41,439 bases of DNA from Clostridiales bacterium (lineage in GTDB: Bacteria; Bacillota; Clostridia; Saccharofermentanales; Saccharofermentanaceae). The position numbers and the translations under genes were made by a program. Where the stretch lies: the NCBI GenBank assembly GCA_017649645.1, contig JAGCGK010000145.1, positions 1 to 41,439 of the forward strand. Direction: 5' to 3'. Numbering within the stretch: position 1 is the stretch's first letter; each line of letters starts with the position of its first letter. This document shows, piece by piece, positions 15,517-23,373 of this stretch. Under the pieces are notes generated by a model. It was given only the letters and a program-made list of their open reading frames with translations, had not been told where the DNA came from and did no database searches.

Positions 15517-16404
15517 ATGCGATTTTTTATTATAATAATCATATTATTATTTTTGGTGTACATTGCAATCACGGTGTACTCTTCCATAGAGGCAAGAATG
15601 CTCTGTATAAGCCATGTTTTTCTTAGACGGTCCAAGTCGAAAAAGAACGATCTTAGTGTCATCAAAAAACAGAAGGATGCGTTCGAAAAAAACTTCGATC
15701 CGGCGACTGTAAAGGACAGCAAAAATACCAAGTTCTTATTTTTCTCTGACCTTCATGCCGAGTACTGTTTTATTCCCGTGGAAAAAGTCATCGACACTAT
15801 AAAAAAAGCAAATGTCGATGCGGTTATTTTCGGCGGTGATATCTGTAATGATCCTTTAACCTATAAAAAGGGAATCACATATCTTAATGCCGTTAAAAGG
15901 ACATGTGATGAACTTAATATCCCGTTTCTCGGAGTAAACGGCAATCATGATATCTATCTGTCTGAAGAACAGATGAAAGAGGCACTTTTTACGGATCTTC
16001 GTAAGACAACCGTTATCGTAAAAGACGTCCTTATCTCAGGCGTTAACGACACCGGAAAATTTAACAGGATCTGGGATGATAATCCGGTAAAAGACACAAA
16101 CGGAATGACTCATCTTCTGGTATCACATAACCCTGACTGGCTTATCGAAGCTGCGGAAAGAAAGCAGCTTGATAACATAGATCACATGATCTCGGGGCAC
16201 ATCCACGGCGGTCAGTTCTGCTTCCCGTTCAGGATCGAGATCAACGCGATAAGAAAAGACAAGCTTCCGAGAAGAAAAGTCATCGACGGTGTATTTGACG
16301 GAGGCGGGATCACATTCTTTATCAGCCGCGGACTAGGCTGCGTGCTGATCCCTTTCAGATTCTTGGCAAAACCTGAGATCTCAGTTATAGAGATCGAAAA
16401 ATAA
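15517..16404 (+). CDS. Membrane-anchored calcineurin-like metallophosphoesterase
   Basis: 295 residues. An N-terminal membrane anchor (about 3-22) precedes the catalytic domain. Its metal-binding motifs are FSDLH (D78, H80), GGD (106-108), GNHD (142-145), SHNP and SGHIHGGQ, all intact. This resembles the YkuE/YaeI type, some of which act on lipid intermediates such as UDP-diacylglucosamine; the substrate here is unknown. AAAGGT lies before the ATG. It is divergent from the ligA cluster. Confidence 0.9.
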   Translation: MRFFIIIIILLFLVYIAITVYSSIEARMLCISHVFLRRSKSKKNDLSVIKKQKDAFEKNFDPATVKDSKNTKFLFFSDLHAEYCFIPVEKVIDTIKKANVDAVIFGGDICNDPLTYKKGITYLNAVKRTCDELNIPFLGVNGNHDIYLSEEQMKEALFTDLRKTTVIVKDVLISGVNDTGKFNRIWDDNPVKDTNGMTHLLVSHNPDWLIEAAERKQLDNIDHMISGHIHGGQFCFPFRIEINAIRKDKLPRRKVIDGVFDGGGITFFISRGLGCVLIPFRFLAKPEISVIEIEK

Positions 16405-16436
16405 GCAAGAAAAAAGGCCGTCCGGCAAGGATGGCC
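16405..16436 (-). terminator. Minus-strand terminator after the metallophosphoesterase gene
   Basis: On the minus strand GGCCATCC pairs with GGACGGCC (one G-U pair) around TTGCC, followed by TTTTTT. The T-run is only on the minus strand, while the adjoining gene is on the plus strand. The terminator must therefore end a separate minus-strand transcript, the candidate sRNA, or back up the glgP terminator. Confidence 0.75.
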
Positions 16437-16594
16437 AATTACACATAAATCTTTGGGCAAAAAACTTATGAACCGTGAAAAGAACGGTTACGATCTTTCA
16501 CAGACAATAAGATGATAACCTAACAGATTCGACTCAACAATATAAATCATTTTGACATTTAGTCTAAATCTTCAGGGTTCCCGAACAGGCTTTT
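16410..16594 (-). ncRNA. Candidate small RNA, about 185 nt
   Basis: Between the glgP terminator and a second minus-strand terminator lies a promoter (16629-16601) and about 185 bases without a coding frame. Visible hairpins are ATTTAG/CTAAAT (around 16556-16568), AACCGT/ACGGTT with a 7-base loop (around 16471-16490) and CATAA/TTATG (around 16445-16471). Its size recalls 6S RNA, but I could not draw the long interrupted 6S stem, so no class is assigned. Confidence 0.4.
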
Positions 16595-16600
16595 TTGTAC

Positions 16601-16629
16601 ATATAATCCGCGAAACGTTACGCTCGCAA
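16601..16629 (-). promoter_or_regulatory. Promoter of the candidate small RNA
   Basis: TTGCGA (16629-16624) and TTATAT (16606-16601) are spaced by 17 bases on the minus strand, immediately downstream of the glgP terminator. Confidence 0.45.
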
Positions 16630-16639
16630 GGGTTTTCGA

Positions 16640-16680
16640 GCATAAAAAATCCCGGATGCCTTAAAAGACGATCCGGGATA
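16640..16680 (-). terminator. Terminator of glgP
   Basis: On the minus strand ATCCCGGAT (16679-16671) pairs perfectly with ATCCGGGAT (16657-16649) across a 13-base loop, followed by a run of six T. It lies 16 bases after the glgP stop. Confidence 0.9.
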
Positions 16681-16695
16681 TTAAGCAAAACTATA

Positions 16696-19083
16696 TTACT
16701 TGATCTTGCAAGCCTTGATCTTCCAGATCTCCTTAGCGTACTCACTGATAGTACGGTCAGAAGAAAATCTTCCGGAATTGCAGATGTTGATCCATGCCTT
16801 CTTAGCCCACTTCATCTCGTTCTTGTAATCCATGTAGATCCTGTCACGAGTCTTTCTGTAGTCATCGAAGTCACCCAATACATAATATGTATCACCAGGC
16901 TGCCAGTTGTCGCCGTAGATGATGCCGTTATAAAGGTCTCTGAACATTCCTGTTCCCTCATCGTCGAAGGAACCGTCGATGAGACGATCGAGAGCCTTCT
17001 TAAGGCCAGGGATATTCTCATACTGCCACTTAGGATTGTAATAAGCCTTCGTAGCTGCCATATCACCTGCGCGGCAACCGAAGATGTAGATATTGTCGTT
17101 ACCTACAGCCTCAGCGATCTCAACGTTAGCACCGTCAAGTGTACCGAGTGTAAGAGCACCGTTCATCATGAACTTCATGTTACCCGTACCGGAAGCCTCA
17201 AGACCTGCTGTAGAGATCTGCTCGGAGATATCCGAAGCCGGGAACAGACGCTCACCGTTGGATACGTTGTAGTTCTCGATGAATACGACCTTGAGTCTGC
17301 CCTTCATGTCAGGATCGCTGTCGATGAGCTTAGCGATCTCATTGATGAACTTGATTATAGCCTTAGCTCTGAAGTAACCGGGAGCTGCCTTTGCACCGAA
17401 GATGATGGTTACAGGCGGAAGTGCGAGCTTAGGGTCTTCCTTGATCCTGTCGTAGAGATTCAATGCATAAAGAGCATTGAGGAGCTGTCTCTTGTATTCA
17501 TGGAGACGCTTGATCTGTACGTCAAATACGGAATTAGGATTGAGCTCGATTCCTGCTGTTGCCTTAAGGAAATCAGCGTAAGCCTTCTTGTTGGACTTCT
17601 TGATCGCGATAAGACGCTTCATGACAGTCTTGTCGTCCTTATACTTCTCAAGCTTCTTAAGATCCTCGAGGTGTGTGATCCACTTATCGTTTCCTAAAAG
17701 CTCCGTGAAGAGAGCAGAAAGCTCAGGGTTACACATACGAAGCCATCTTCTAGGTGTAACGCCGTTTGTCTTGTTGGAGAACTTCTCAGGATAGATGTTG
17801 TACCATTCCTTGAGTGTCTCGTTCTTAAGGATCTCTGTATGAAGTGCAGCAACGCCGTTTACGGAATGTGATCCGTAGATAGCGAGCCAAGCCATCTGTA
17901 CCTTACCGTCAGCGAGCATGCTCATACGGTCGATAAGCTCGGAATAAACACCTGCCTCGTACATCTGAGCTCTGAACTGGTTGTTGATACCTTCAACGAT
18001 CTCGAAGATACGCGGGAAGAGATATCTGAAGATAGAGATATCCCACTTCTCTAGAGCCTCAGCCATGATGGTGTGGTTCGTATAAGCGAATGTCTCCTTA
18101 ACGATCTCCCATGCATCTTCCCAGCGGATGCCGTTCTCGTCAACGAGAATACGCATGAGCTCCGGAATACCGATAACAGGGTGTGTATCGTTGAGCTGGA
18201 TAGTATTGTACTTAGCGAAATCCTTAAGATCGTCGCCGTGAACTTTCTTATATCTTCTGACGATATCCTGCAAAGAAGCGGAAACGAAGAAGTACTGCTG
18301 TCTTACACGAAGGACCTTACCGTCGTAAGATGTGTCGTTCGGATAAAGAACACGCCAGATATCGTTTACACGGTTTCTCTGGATAACAGCATCATCAAAT
18401 CTCTGTGAATTGAAGAGATTGAAGTCGAATTCCTCTGCAGGCTCAGCCTTCCACAAACGCAGGAGGTTGATATTCTTTGTGCCGTAACCTGTGATAGGAA
18501 GGTCACAAGGAACTGCCCATACGTCCATATCGTTATAATGAACCTTTACACGCTCCTGGAAACGCTGCAATGTAAACGGATAACCTCTTTCCATCCAGCT
18601 GTCCGGATGCTCTTTCTGGAAACCGTTTTCGATAGACTGACGGAAAAGACCGTAACGGTACATGATTCCGTAACCTGTTACAGGAAGATTCAATGTAGCA
18701 CAGGAATCGAGGAAACAAGCTGCAAGTCTTCCGAGACCGCCGTTTCCGAGTGCCGGATCTGTCTCTTCCTCAAGGATATCAGTAAGATTGTAGCCGAAGG
18801 ATGCCATTGCTTCCTTAGCTTCATCGTAGATTCCGAGGTTAACGAGGTTGTTCAAAAGAGATCTGCCCTCAAGGAACTCAGCTGAAAGATAGTAAGCTTG
18901 TCTTTCCTTGCTGTATGCTACGCGGGTCTCTTCCCAGTTGTCTGAGATCAATTCAACAACGCTTTTCGAAAGGGCTGTCCAAAAGTCTCTTGCTGTCGCC
19001 TTCTCGGACGTAAAGCCTGTCTCGGCTCTGACATGAGCGTCAATTCTGTCCGTAAGCATCTTAGTTGTAACTTTTTTTGCCAT
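16696..19083 (-). CDS. glgP: Glycogen/alpha-glucan phosphorylase
   Basis: 795 residues, normal family length. It releases glucose-1-phosphate from the non-reducing ends of glycogen or maltodextrin, with pyridoxal phosphate as cofactor. The PLP lysine is K637 in EASGTGNMKFMMNGALTLGT. DPALGNGGLGRLAACFLDS and the SNKTNGVTPRRWL loop are also present. No other glg gene is nearby. Its stop is followed by a strong terminator, so it is monocistronic. The start is unusual: the G-rich ribosome binding site is far from the ATG, with a hairpin between them (see the leader feature). Confidence 0.96.
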   Translation of the reverse strand: MAKKVTTKMLTDRIDAHVRAETGFTSEKATARDFWTALSKSVVELISDNWEETRVAYSKERQAYYLSAEFLEGRSLLNNLVNLGIYDEAKEAMASFGYNLTDILEEETDPALGNGGLGRLAACFLDSCATLNLPVTGYGIMYRYGLFRQSIENGFQKEHPDSWMERGYPFTLQRFQERVKVHYNDMDVWAVPCDLPITGYGTKNINLLRLWKAEPAEEFDFNLFNSQRFDDAVIQRNRVNDIWRVLYPNDTSYDGKVLRVRQQYFFVSASLQDIVRRYKKVHGDDLKDFAKYNTIQLNDTHPVIGIPELMRILVDENGIRWEDAWEIVKETFAYTNHTIMAEALEKWDISIFRYLFPRIFEIVEGINNQFRAQMYEAGVYSELIDRMSMLADGKVQMAWLAIYGSHSVNGVAALHTEILKNETLKEWYNIYPEKFSNKTNGVTPRRWLRMCNPELSALFTELLGNDKWITHLEDLKKLEKYKDDKTVMKRLIAIKKSNKKAYADFLKATAGIELNPNSVFDVQIKRLHEYKRQLLNALYALNLYDRIKEDPKLALPPVTIIFGAKAAPGYFRAKAIIKFINEIAKLIDSDPDMKGRLKVVFIENYNVSNGERLFPASDISEQISTAGLEASGTGNMKFMMNGALTLGTLDGANVEIAEAVGNDNIYIFGCRAGDMAATKAYYNPKWQYENIPGLKKALDRLIDGSFDDEGTGMFRDLYNGIIYGDNWQPGDTYYVLGDFDDYRKTRDRIYMDYKNEMKWAKKAWINICNSGRFSSDRTISEYAKEIWKIKACKIK

Positions 19084-19110
19084 AATAGTCGACGTTAAAC
19101 GTCTCCCCCC
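19081..19110 (-). promoter_or_regulatory. glgP leader: ribosome binding site and start separated by a hairpin
   Basis: On the minus strand GGGGGGAG (19110-19103) precedes a perfect 6-bp hairpin GACGTT/AACGTC (19103-19091), then seven bases to the ATG. The linear distance is about 20 bases, too far for normal initiation. If the hairpin folds, the effective distance becomes about 7 bases. Confidence 0.55.
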
Positions 19111-19215
19111 CTCACATAAAACTTTTACACCAAGATGATTTTAACATACGCAGAAAACAGGGACGTAAATTTTTTATATACAAAATGCCAAAATTATCTA
19201 ACGTTGAATATTTAA

Positions 19216-19242
19216 TGCTTATATATTAAACTTTTATAAGCA
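19216..19242 (+). repeat. Inverted repeat upstream of the prepilin peptidase gene
   Basis: TGCTTATA (19216-19223) and TATAAGCA (19235-19242) form a perfect 8-base inverted repeat 25 bases before the start codon. It may be an operator or a 5' leader hairpin. A TTGAAT (19204-19209) nearby could be a -35. Confidence 0.4.
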
Positions 19243-19266
19243 ATAGAAAACATTTCGGAGGGCTTA

Positions 19267-20151
19267 ATGGTCACGGTTATTTCGGCAATAATTGCTGCTG
19301 TTTTGGGTATTCTTATAGGATTATTTTTGACGTTCTTGTTCAAGCATATTCCTGAGGCATGGTTGCAGGATTACGATTATGACCCGAAAGCCCCTAATCA
19401 CAGGCCTGCAAAGAGAATGAAGATCGTTCCGCACGGTATATTGGCGGGGCTTTTTTGTGCAGTTTTTTATGTTGCTTCGGTAATATTCTTCCCTGACCTT
19501 GTAGAAATGGTGATGCCTATACATATCATCGCCATCGTCGTTATAGTTCCTGTTTTATTCCTTGTACTTATTTCCGACAAGCTTAACAGGATCATTCCCG
19601 ATCAGTTCTGGATCCTTATCCTCATATTCGGATTCATACTTTTGGCTTCAGATTATCTTGAAGGAACAATGTGGTTCACTATTGAAGCACCTTGGTTCGC
19701 ACCGCTCATAAACAGGCTCGGCGGAGCAATTGTCGGCGGCGGAGTCATCTTCCTTATCGGATTTATCGGTGAGATGATCACATCAAAAGAAGCAATGGGA
19801 CAAGGCGACATGAAGCTTCTCGCTGCATGCGGAATGTGCACGGGCCTTTACGGTCTTGTAGTCCTGGTATATGTCTCCGTTATCATCGGAGTTCTTTTCG
19901 CTATCCCTCTTCTTATCAGAAAGCAAAAGCGTCTTAAGGAAGAAAGAGAATATATCGAAAATCATGAGAATCCGATCGTAGCCAAGATGGAGCTCAAGCT
20001 CAAGAAAGAAGAGATGCACTATGCCGAAGATCCCGATTACCTGGCTTTCGGACCGTTCATCGCTATTGGAACAGGCGTATTCCTCGCTCTTGAGCCGGTA
20101 TTCTATCATGTTCTTTTCCAGTATATGGTCACATTCGGAGTTTACTTCTGA
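19267..20151 (+). CDS. A24 family (type IV prepilin) peptidase
   Basis: 294 residues with about eight membrane segments. The two catalytic aspartates of the family are D104 in ISDKLNRIIPD and D181 in GQGDMKLLAACG (the GxGD motif). Such enzymes cut prepilins or related secreted precursors on the cytoplasmic side. The N-terminal cysteine pairs of the methylase domain seen in PilD are absent. Residues about 220-250 form a long charged, cytoplasmic insertion rich in Lys and Glu before the last helices. GGAGG precedes the ATG. It starts a three-gene plus-strand unit; no pilin or assembly gene lies in the window. Confidence 0.88.
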   Translation: MVTVISAIIAAVLGILIGLFLTFLFKHIPEAWLQDYDYDPKAPNHRPAKRMKIVPHGILAGLFCAVFYVASVIFFPDLVEMVMPIHIIAIVVIVPVLFLVLISDKLNRIIPDQFWILILIFGFILLASDYLEGTMWFTIEAPWFAPLINRLGGAIVGGGVIFLIGFIGEMITSKEAMGQGDMKLLAACGMCTGLYGLVVLVYVSVIIGVLFAIPLLIRKQKRLKEEREYIENHENPIVAKMELKLKKEEMHYAEDPDYLAFGPFIAIGTGVFLALEPVFYHVLFQYMVTFGVYF

Positions 20152-20165
20152 TAGAGGGATCCGAC

Positions 20166-21170
20166 ATGACATTAAAGAAGATTTTCAAGGTAATCAAACA
20201 TCACTTCGGCTTTCCTGTAACGATCAACTGGGGATATTCTCTTTTCCTTTGTTCTCTGGGACTACTGATAGTCTATATCTTAAGAAGCATTGCGATAAGT
20301 CATGAGTTCCCGGTATCTTTCACTTCACTTATGGGATATGCCCTTACTGTGCCTTTATTGGTCGCGCTCGCTCTCGTAGCTCCTGCAGCGATCCTTTTCA
20401 TAGAGAAAAAGAAGAATAAAGCTAACGTGATCATCGATTCGGTTGGTCATTATACGGGTATCGGTCCGATGCTCCTGTCGTTTATATCGGGTATCGGCAT
20501 CTTTCTTATCAAGACCCCTATCCACAACCTTTTCACGTGGCTTTGGCTCAGACTTGGAAGAAGTCTTATCTTCCCTTCGTTCTTTTTCGTAAATACTCCT
20601 GGCGACGTTGTCGAGAAGATCGCAGGATATGTTTTCGGAACAGTAATACCTTCCTTTGGAATATCCATTTTCTTTACAGGTCTCATGTGGGCATGTTTTC
20701 GAAAAAAAGACAAGAAGATCGCAGCGATCATCGTTGCACTTTCTTTTGCGATATTTTCCCTGAACTTTATAGATTTCATCGCGCTTTTCATCGTCGGCAT
20801 CTGGCTTTGCTTCCTCCGCGACAGGACCGGAAATATCTGGGCTCCTTTTGTGGCTCTTCTGGGCAGCGGACTTACCGATATGTTCTTCAGCAGATTCGTA
20901 AAGAGCGTTGATATTACCATGGTCCAGGTTCATTCCGACATCGATTCGACCTACTTTTACTCATCCATGCCGGCATTCCTTGTCGGAGTCATTCTCCTTG
21001 CATTCTTCGCGAAAACCCTGAATGACTTCAAAGCTTCATACGACACGGATGTTTCCATAAACGGAGAAGAGTCCTCTGACCAGCCTTCTGTCATGTCAGG
21101 GGTGAATTTGTCGCTGATTTGTGCGATAATAATATTCCTCACTTTGTGGGTAATCTACCTTAAAGGATAA
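20166..21170 (+). CDS. Polytopic membrane protein, function unknown
   Basis: 334 residues with about eight membrane segments. IVGIWLCFLRDRTGNIWAPF recalls the segment before the last motif of CPBP intramembrane proteases. However, the EExxxR motif and the histidines of that family are missing, so at most it is a degenerate relative. A charged loop with acidic residues (about 285-305) precedes the last helix. It lies 14 bases after the peptidase gene and 4 bases before the permease gene, so it is in the same operon. Confidence 0.75.
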   Translation: MTLKKIFKVIKHHFGFPVTINWGYSLFLCSLGLLIVYILRSIAISHEFPVSFTSLMGYALTVPLLVALALVAPAAILFIEKKKNKANVIIDSVGHYTGIGPMLLSFISGIGIFLIKTPIHNLFTWLWLRLGRSLIFPSFFFVNTPGDVVEKIAGYVFGTVIPSFGISIFFTGLMWACFRKKDKKIAAIIVALSFAIFSLNFIDFIALFIVGIWLCFLRDRTGNIWAPFVALLGSGLTDMFFSRFVKSVDITMVQVHSDIDSTYFYSSMPAFLVGVILLAFFAKTLNDFKASYDTDVSINGEESSDQPSVMSGVNLSLICAIIIFLTLWVIYLKG

Positions 21171-21174
21171 GACG

Positions 21175-22452
21175 ATGGATAGCAAAGAAAGATACGAGAG
21201 AGATAAAGCTTCTGTCATAAGCATGATCAAATACATATTGATCATTGCCATCGCCTGTGTCGTTATCTACTTCTTTGCAAAACTTGCCATCGTACTGGTT
21301 CCTTTCCTTATCGGATTCATCCTTGCCAAGACAAGTTATGCGATCGCTAAGCCGATCAGCAAGTTATTTGGTAAGAACAAGCATATAAAAAAGCCCAAGA
21401 AGACCGATCCTGAAAAGCAGAAGACTATCGGTTATAAACTCCTTCATCCAAACGGAGAGAAGAAGTCCAAGTCCATCCAGACTAAAGTATCGATAGTCGT
21501 CTATGTAATCCTTCTTATCCTGGTATTCCTTCTTTGTGCACTTTGCATTCTCGGAATCTTGTCCCAGGCTACTAATGCGGTTATGGCTCTTTCCAGATTG
21601 TCTGAAGGCTTCGATTTTGAATCGATCAAAAGAGCTGCTAATCTTAATAAGCTCTCAACTGAACAAGGCGGATTCTTAAGCCAGGATATCGTGGATCTTA
21701 TCAAGAGCAATCTTGATGCATGGGCTAATAACCTTATCAAGGCTGTTCCTTCGCTATTGTCCAAGCTTGTATCAGCCCTTTGGAATTTTGTAGGAAGTCT
21801 TCCTGCAGTTCTTTTCTCGATCATCTGTGTTATCTTAAGCGGATACTATTTCATAAGTGACGGACCTGAAGTTACCAAGTTCTACCTTAATAACGTTCCT
21901 AATAAATCATTCCGTAAGAAGTCTTTCTCTCTTATAAATGATCTGTCGGTTACATTGTTCAGAGTTCTTGGCGGATACTTCTCACTCCTTTTGATCACCG
22001 CAGTAGAGGCATATCTGATCTTCGTAATAGCTGACGTCAAATATGCTCTTATCATAGCTCTCATTACAGGCGTAATCGATTTCCTGCCTGTTCTCGGAAT
22101 AGCGGTTACAATGTGGCCGGTAATCATCTATCTGGCATTCCAGGGCAATTTCCAGGGTGCGATAATCGTTCTTATCGGAATGATCGTAATGACCGTCATA
22201 AGACGTATAATCGAACCTTTGATCCTCGGTAAATCCATGAAGCTTCATCCTCTTCTCATGCTCATCGCCATGGTAATCGGCGTATATGTATGGGGTGCTA
22301 TCGGATTCCTTCTCGGCCCTACAGTCATGATCATCGTTATTCAGGTCATGAAGGTCTTCGAATTGGACAAAAAAATACTCGCGTTCTTGTCGCGAGTATT
22401 AGGTAAGTTCATGAAAAAACCTGAGAAGATCACTGATTCTCATGAAGAATAA
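21175..22452 (+). CDS. AI-2E family permease, YtvI-like
   Basis: 425 residues. The C-terminal half carries the AI-2E/DUF20 signature: GVIDFLPVLGIAV, IIEPLILGKSMKLHP and AIGFLLGPTVMI. Two N-terminal helices are separated by a highly basic loop (about 65-100), and a long extracytoplasmic segment precedes the core. The family includes the sporulation protein YtvI and Na+/H+ antiporter-like members; transport of AI-2 itself should not be assumed. AAAGG precedes the ATG. The last 23 bases overlap the end of the converging trxB. Confidence 0.88.
   Translation: MDSKERYERDKASVISMIKYILIIAIACVVIYFFAKLAIVLVPFLIGFILAKTSYAIAKPISKLFGKNKHIKKPKKTDPEKQKTIGYKLLHPNGEKKSKSIQTKVSIVVYVILLILVFLLCALCILGILSQATNAVMALSRLSEGFDFESIKRAANLNKLSTEQGGFLSQDIVDLIKSNLDAWANNLIKAVPSLLSKLVSALWNFVGSLPAVLFSIICVILSGYYFISDGPEVTKFYLNNVPNKSFRKKSFSLINDLSVTLFRVLGGYFSLLLITAVEAYLIFVIADVKYALIIALITGVIDFLPVLGIAVTMWPVIIYLAFQGNFQGAIIVLIGMIVMTVIRRIIEPLILGKSMKLHPLLMLIAMVIGVYVWGAIGFLLGPTVMIIVIQVMKVFELDKKILAFLSRVLGKFMKKPEKITDSHEE
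22366..22399 (-). terminator. Terminator of trxB, located inside the opposite gene
   Basis: On the minus strand ATACTCGCG (22399-22391) pairs perfectly with CGCGAGTAT (22383-22375) across a 7-base loop. A run of at least seven T follows. It lies within the last codons of the plus-strand permease gene (the DKKILAFLSRVL region). Confidence 0.85.
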
Positions 22453-23350
22453 GATCACAACAGGCAACAGCTGCAATTGCTCCGTCTGAAGCTGCAGTTG
22501 TGAGCTGACGCAAAGTCTTTGTCCTTCCGTCACCTGCTGCAAAGATACCCTTAACATTTGTCTTACAATCTTCACCTGCAACGATATATCCGCTCTGATC
22601 AAGTTCTACGAGACCTGCGAACGGCTCGTTGGACGGCACCTGTCCGATAGCAACGAACAGAGCATCCACACTGATATCTCTCTCTCCTGAAGTAACAGTA
22701 TCTTTTACTGTAACAGCTTCAAGCTTCTTCTCACCCTTAAGCTCACTTACCGTGCTGTTAAGAACGAGCTCGATATTGGCTGTCTGTCTTACTATATCAA
22801 CGAGAGCGCTCTCACCTCTGAAAGCATCTCTTCTGTGGATCAGATTTACTTTATTGCAATGTCCTGCAAGATAGTTGACATCTTCCAAAGCTGTATTTCC
22901 GCCACCGTTTACGGCTACGTCCTTACCCTTGAAGAATGCACCGTCACATGTAGCGCAGTAGGAGATTCCTCTTCCGAGAAGCTTCTCTTCCATAGGAAGA
23001 CCCAAATGACGGTTCTTAGCTCCGCAAGCAAGGATCACCGTCTTACCTTCACATGTCTTACCGAATTCGGTAGTAAGTTTAAATCCTTCTTCGAAGCTTC
23101 CTTCGATCTTAACGATCTTATCGAACTCGAAATCAGTTCCGAGTGCGATTACCTGCTCATAAAGATCTGTTGCAAACTTATAACCGGATACATTCTTAAT
23201 ACCAGGGTAATTCTCGATCTCCGGAGTATTGATTATCTGTCCGCCGTAAGTCTCTGATTCATAGACAACTACGGATTTTCCCGCACGTCTTCCGTAAATA
23301 GCTGCTGTAAGGCCTGCTGTTCCCGCACCAACGATGATTATGTCATACAT
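22430..23350 (-). CDS. trxB: Thioredoxin reductase
   Basis: 306 residues. It transfers electrons from NADPH through FAD to thioredoxin. The FAD-binding GAGTAGLTAA lies at the N terminus. The redox-active pair is C132 and C135 in SYCATCDGAFF, followed by the NADPH site GGGNTALEDVNYL. The C-terminal FAD motif is GIFAAGDGRTKTLRQLTTAASDG. GGAGG precedes the ATG. It lies 23 bases after the ABC exporter pair, probably on the same transcript. Confidence 0.96.
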   Translation of the reverse strand: MYDIIIVGAGTAGLTAAIYGRRAGKSVVVYESETYGGQIINTPEIENYPGIKNVSGYKFATDLYEQVIALGTDFEFDKIVKIEGSFEEGFKLTTEFGKTCEGKTVILACGAKNRHLGLPMEEKLLGRGISYCATCDGAFFKGKDVAVNGGGNTALEDVNYLAGHCNKVNLIHRRDAFRGESALVDIVRQTANIELVLNSTVSELKGEKKLEAVTVKDTVTSGERDISVDALFVAIGQVPSNEPFAGLVELDQSGYIVAGEDCKTNVKGIFAAGDGRTKTLRQLTTAASDGAIAAVACCDLILHENQ

Positions 23351-23373
23351 AAACTTTTCCTCCGTATTTCTGG

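Noticed and set aside
16410-16594. 6S RNA as identity of the candidate small RNA
   Set aside because: Size fits, but I could not pair the 5' and 3' ends or draw a long stem with a central bubble.
16552-17697. A 381-codon open frame on the plus strand
   Set aside because: It is antisense to the well-supported glgP, has no ribosome binding site and its translation resembles no family.
20166-21170. CPBP intramembrane protease
   Set aside because: Only one stretch is reminiscent; the catalytic Glu pair and histidines are not present.
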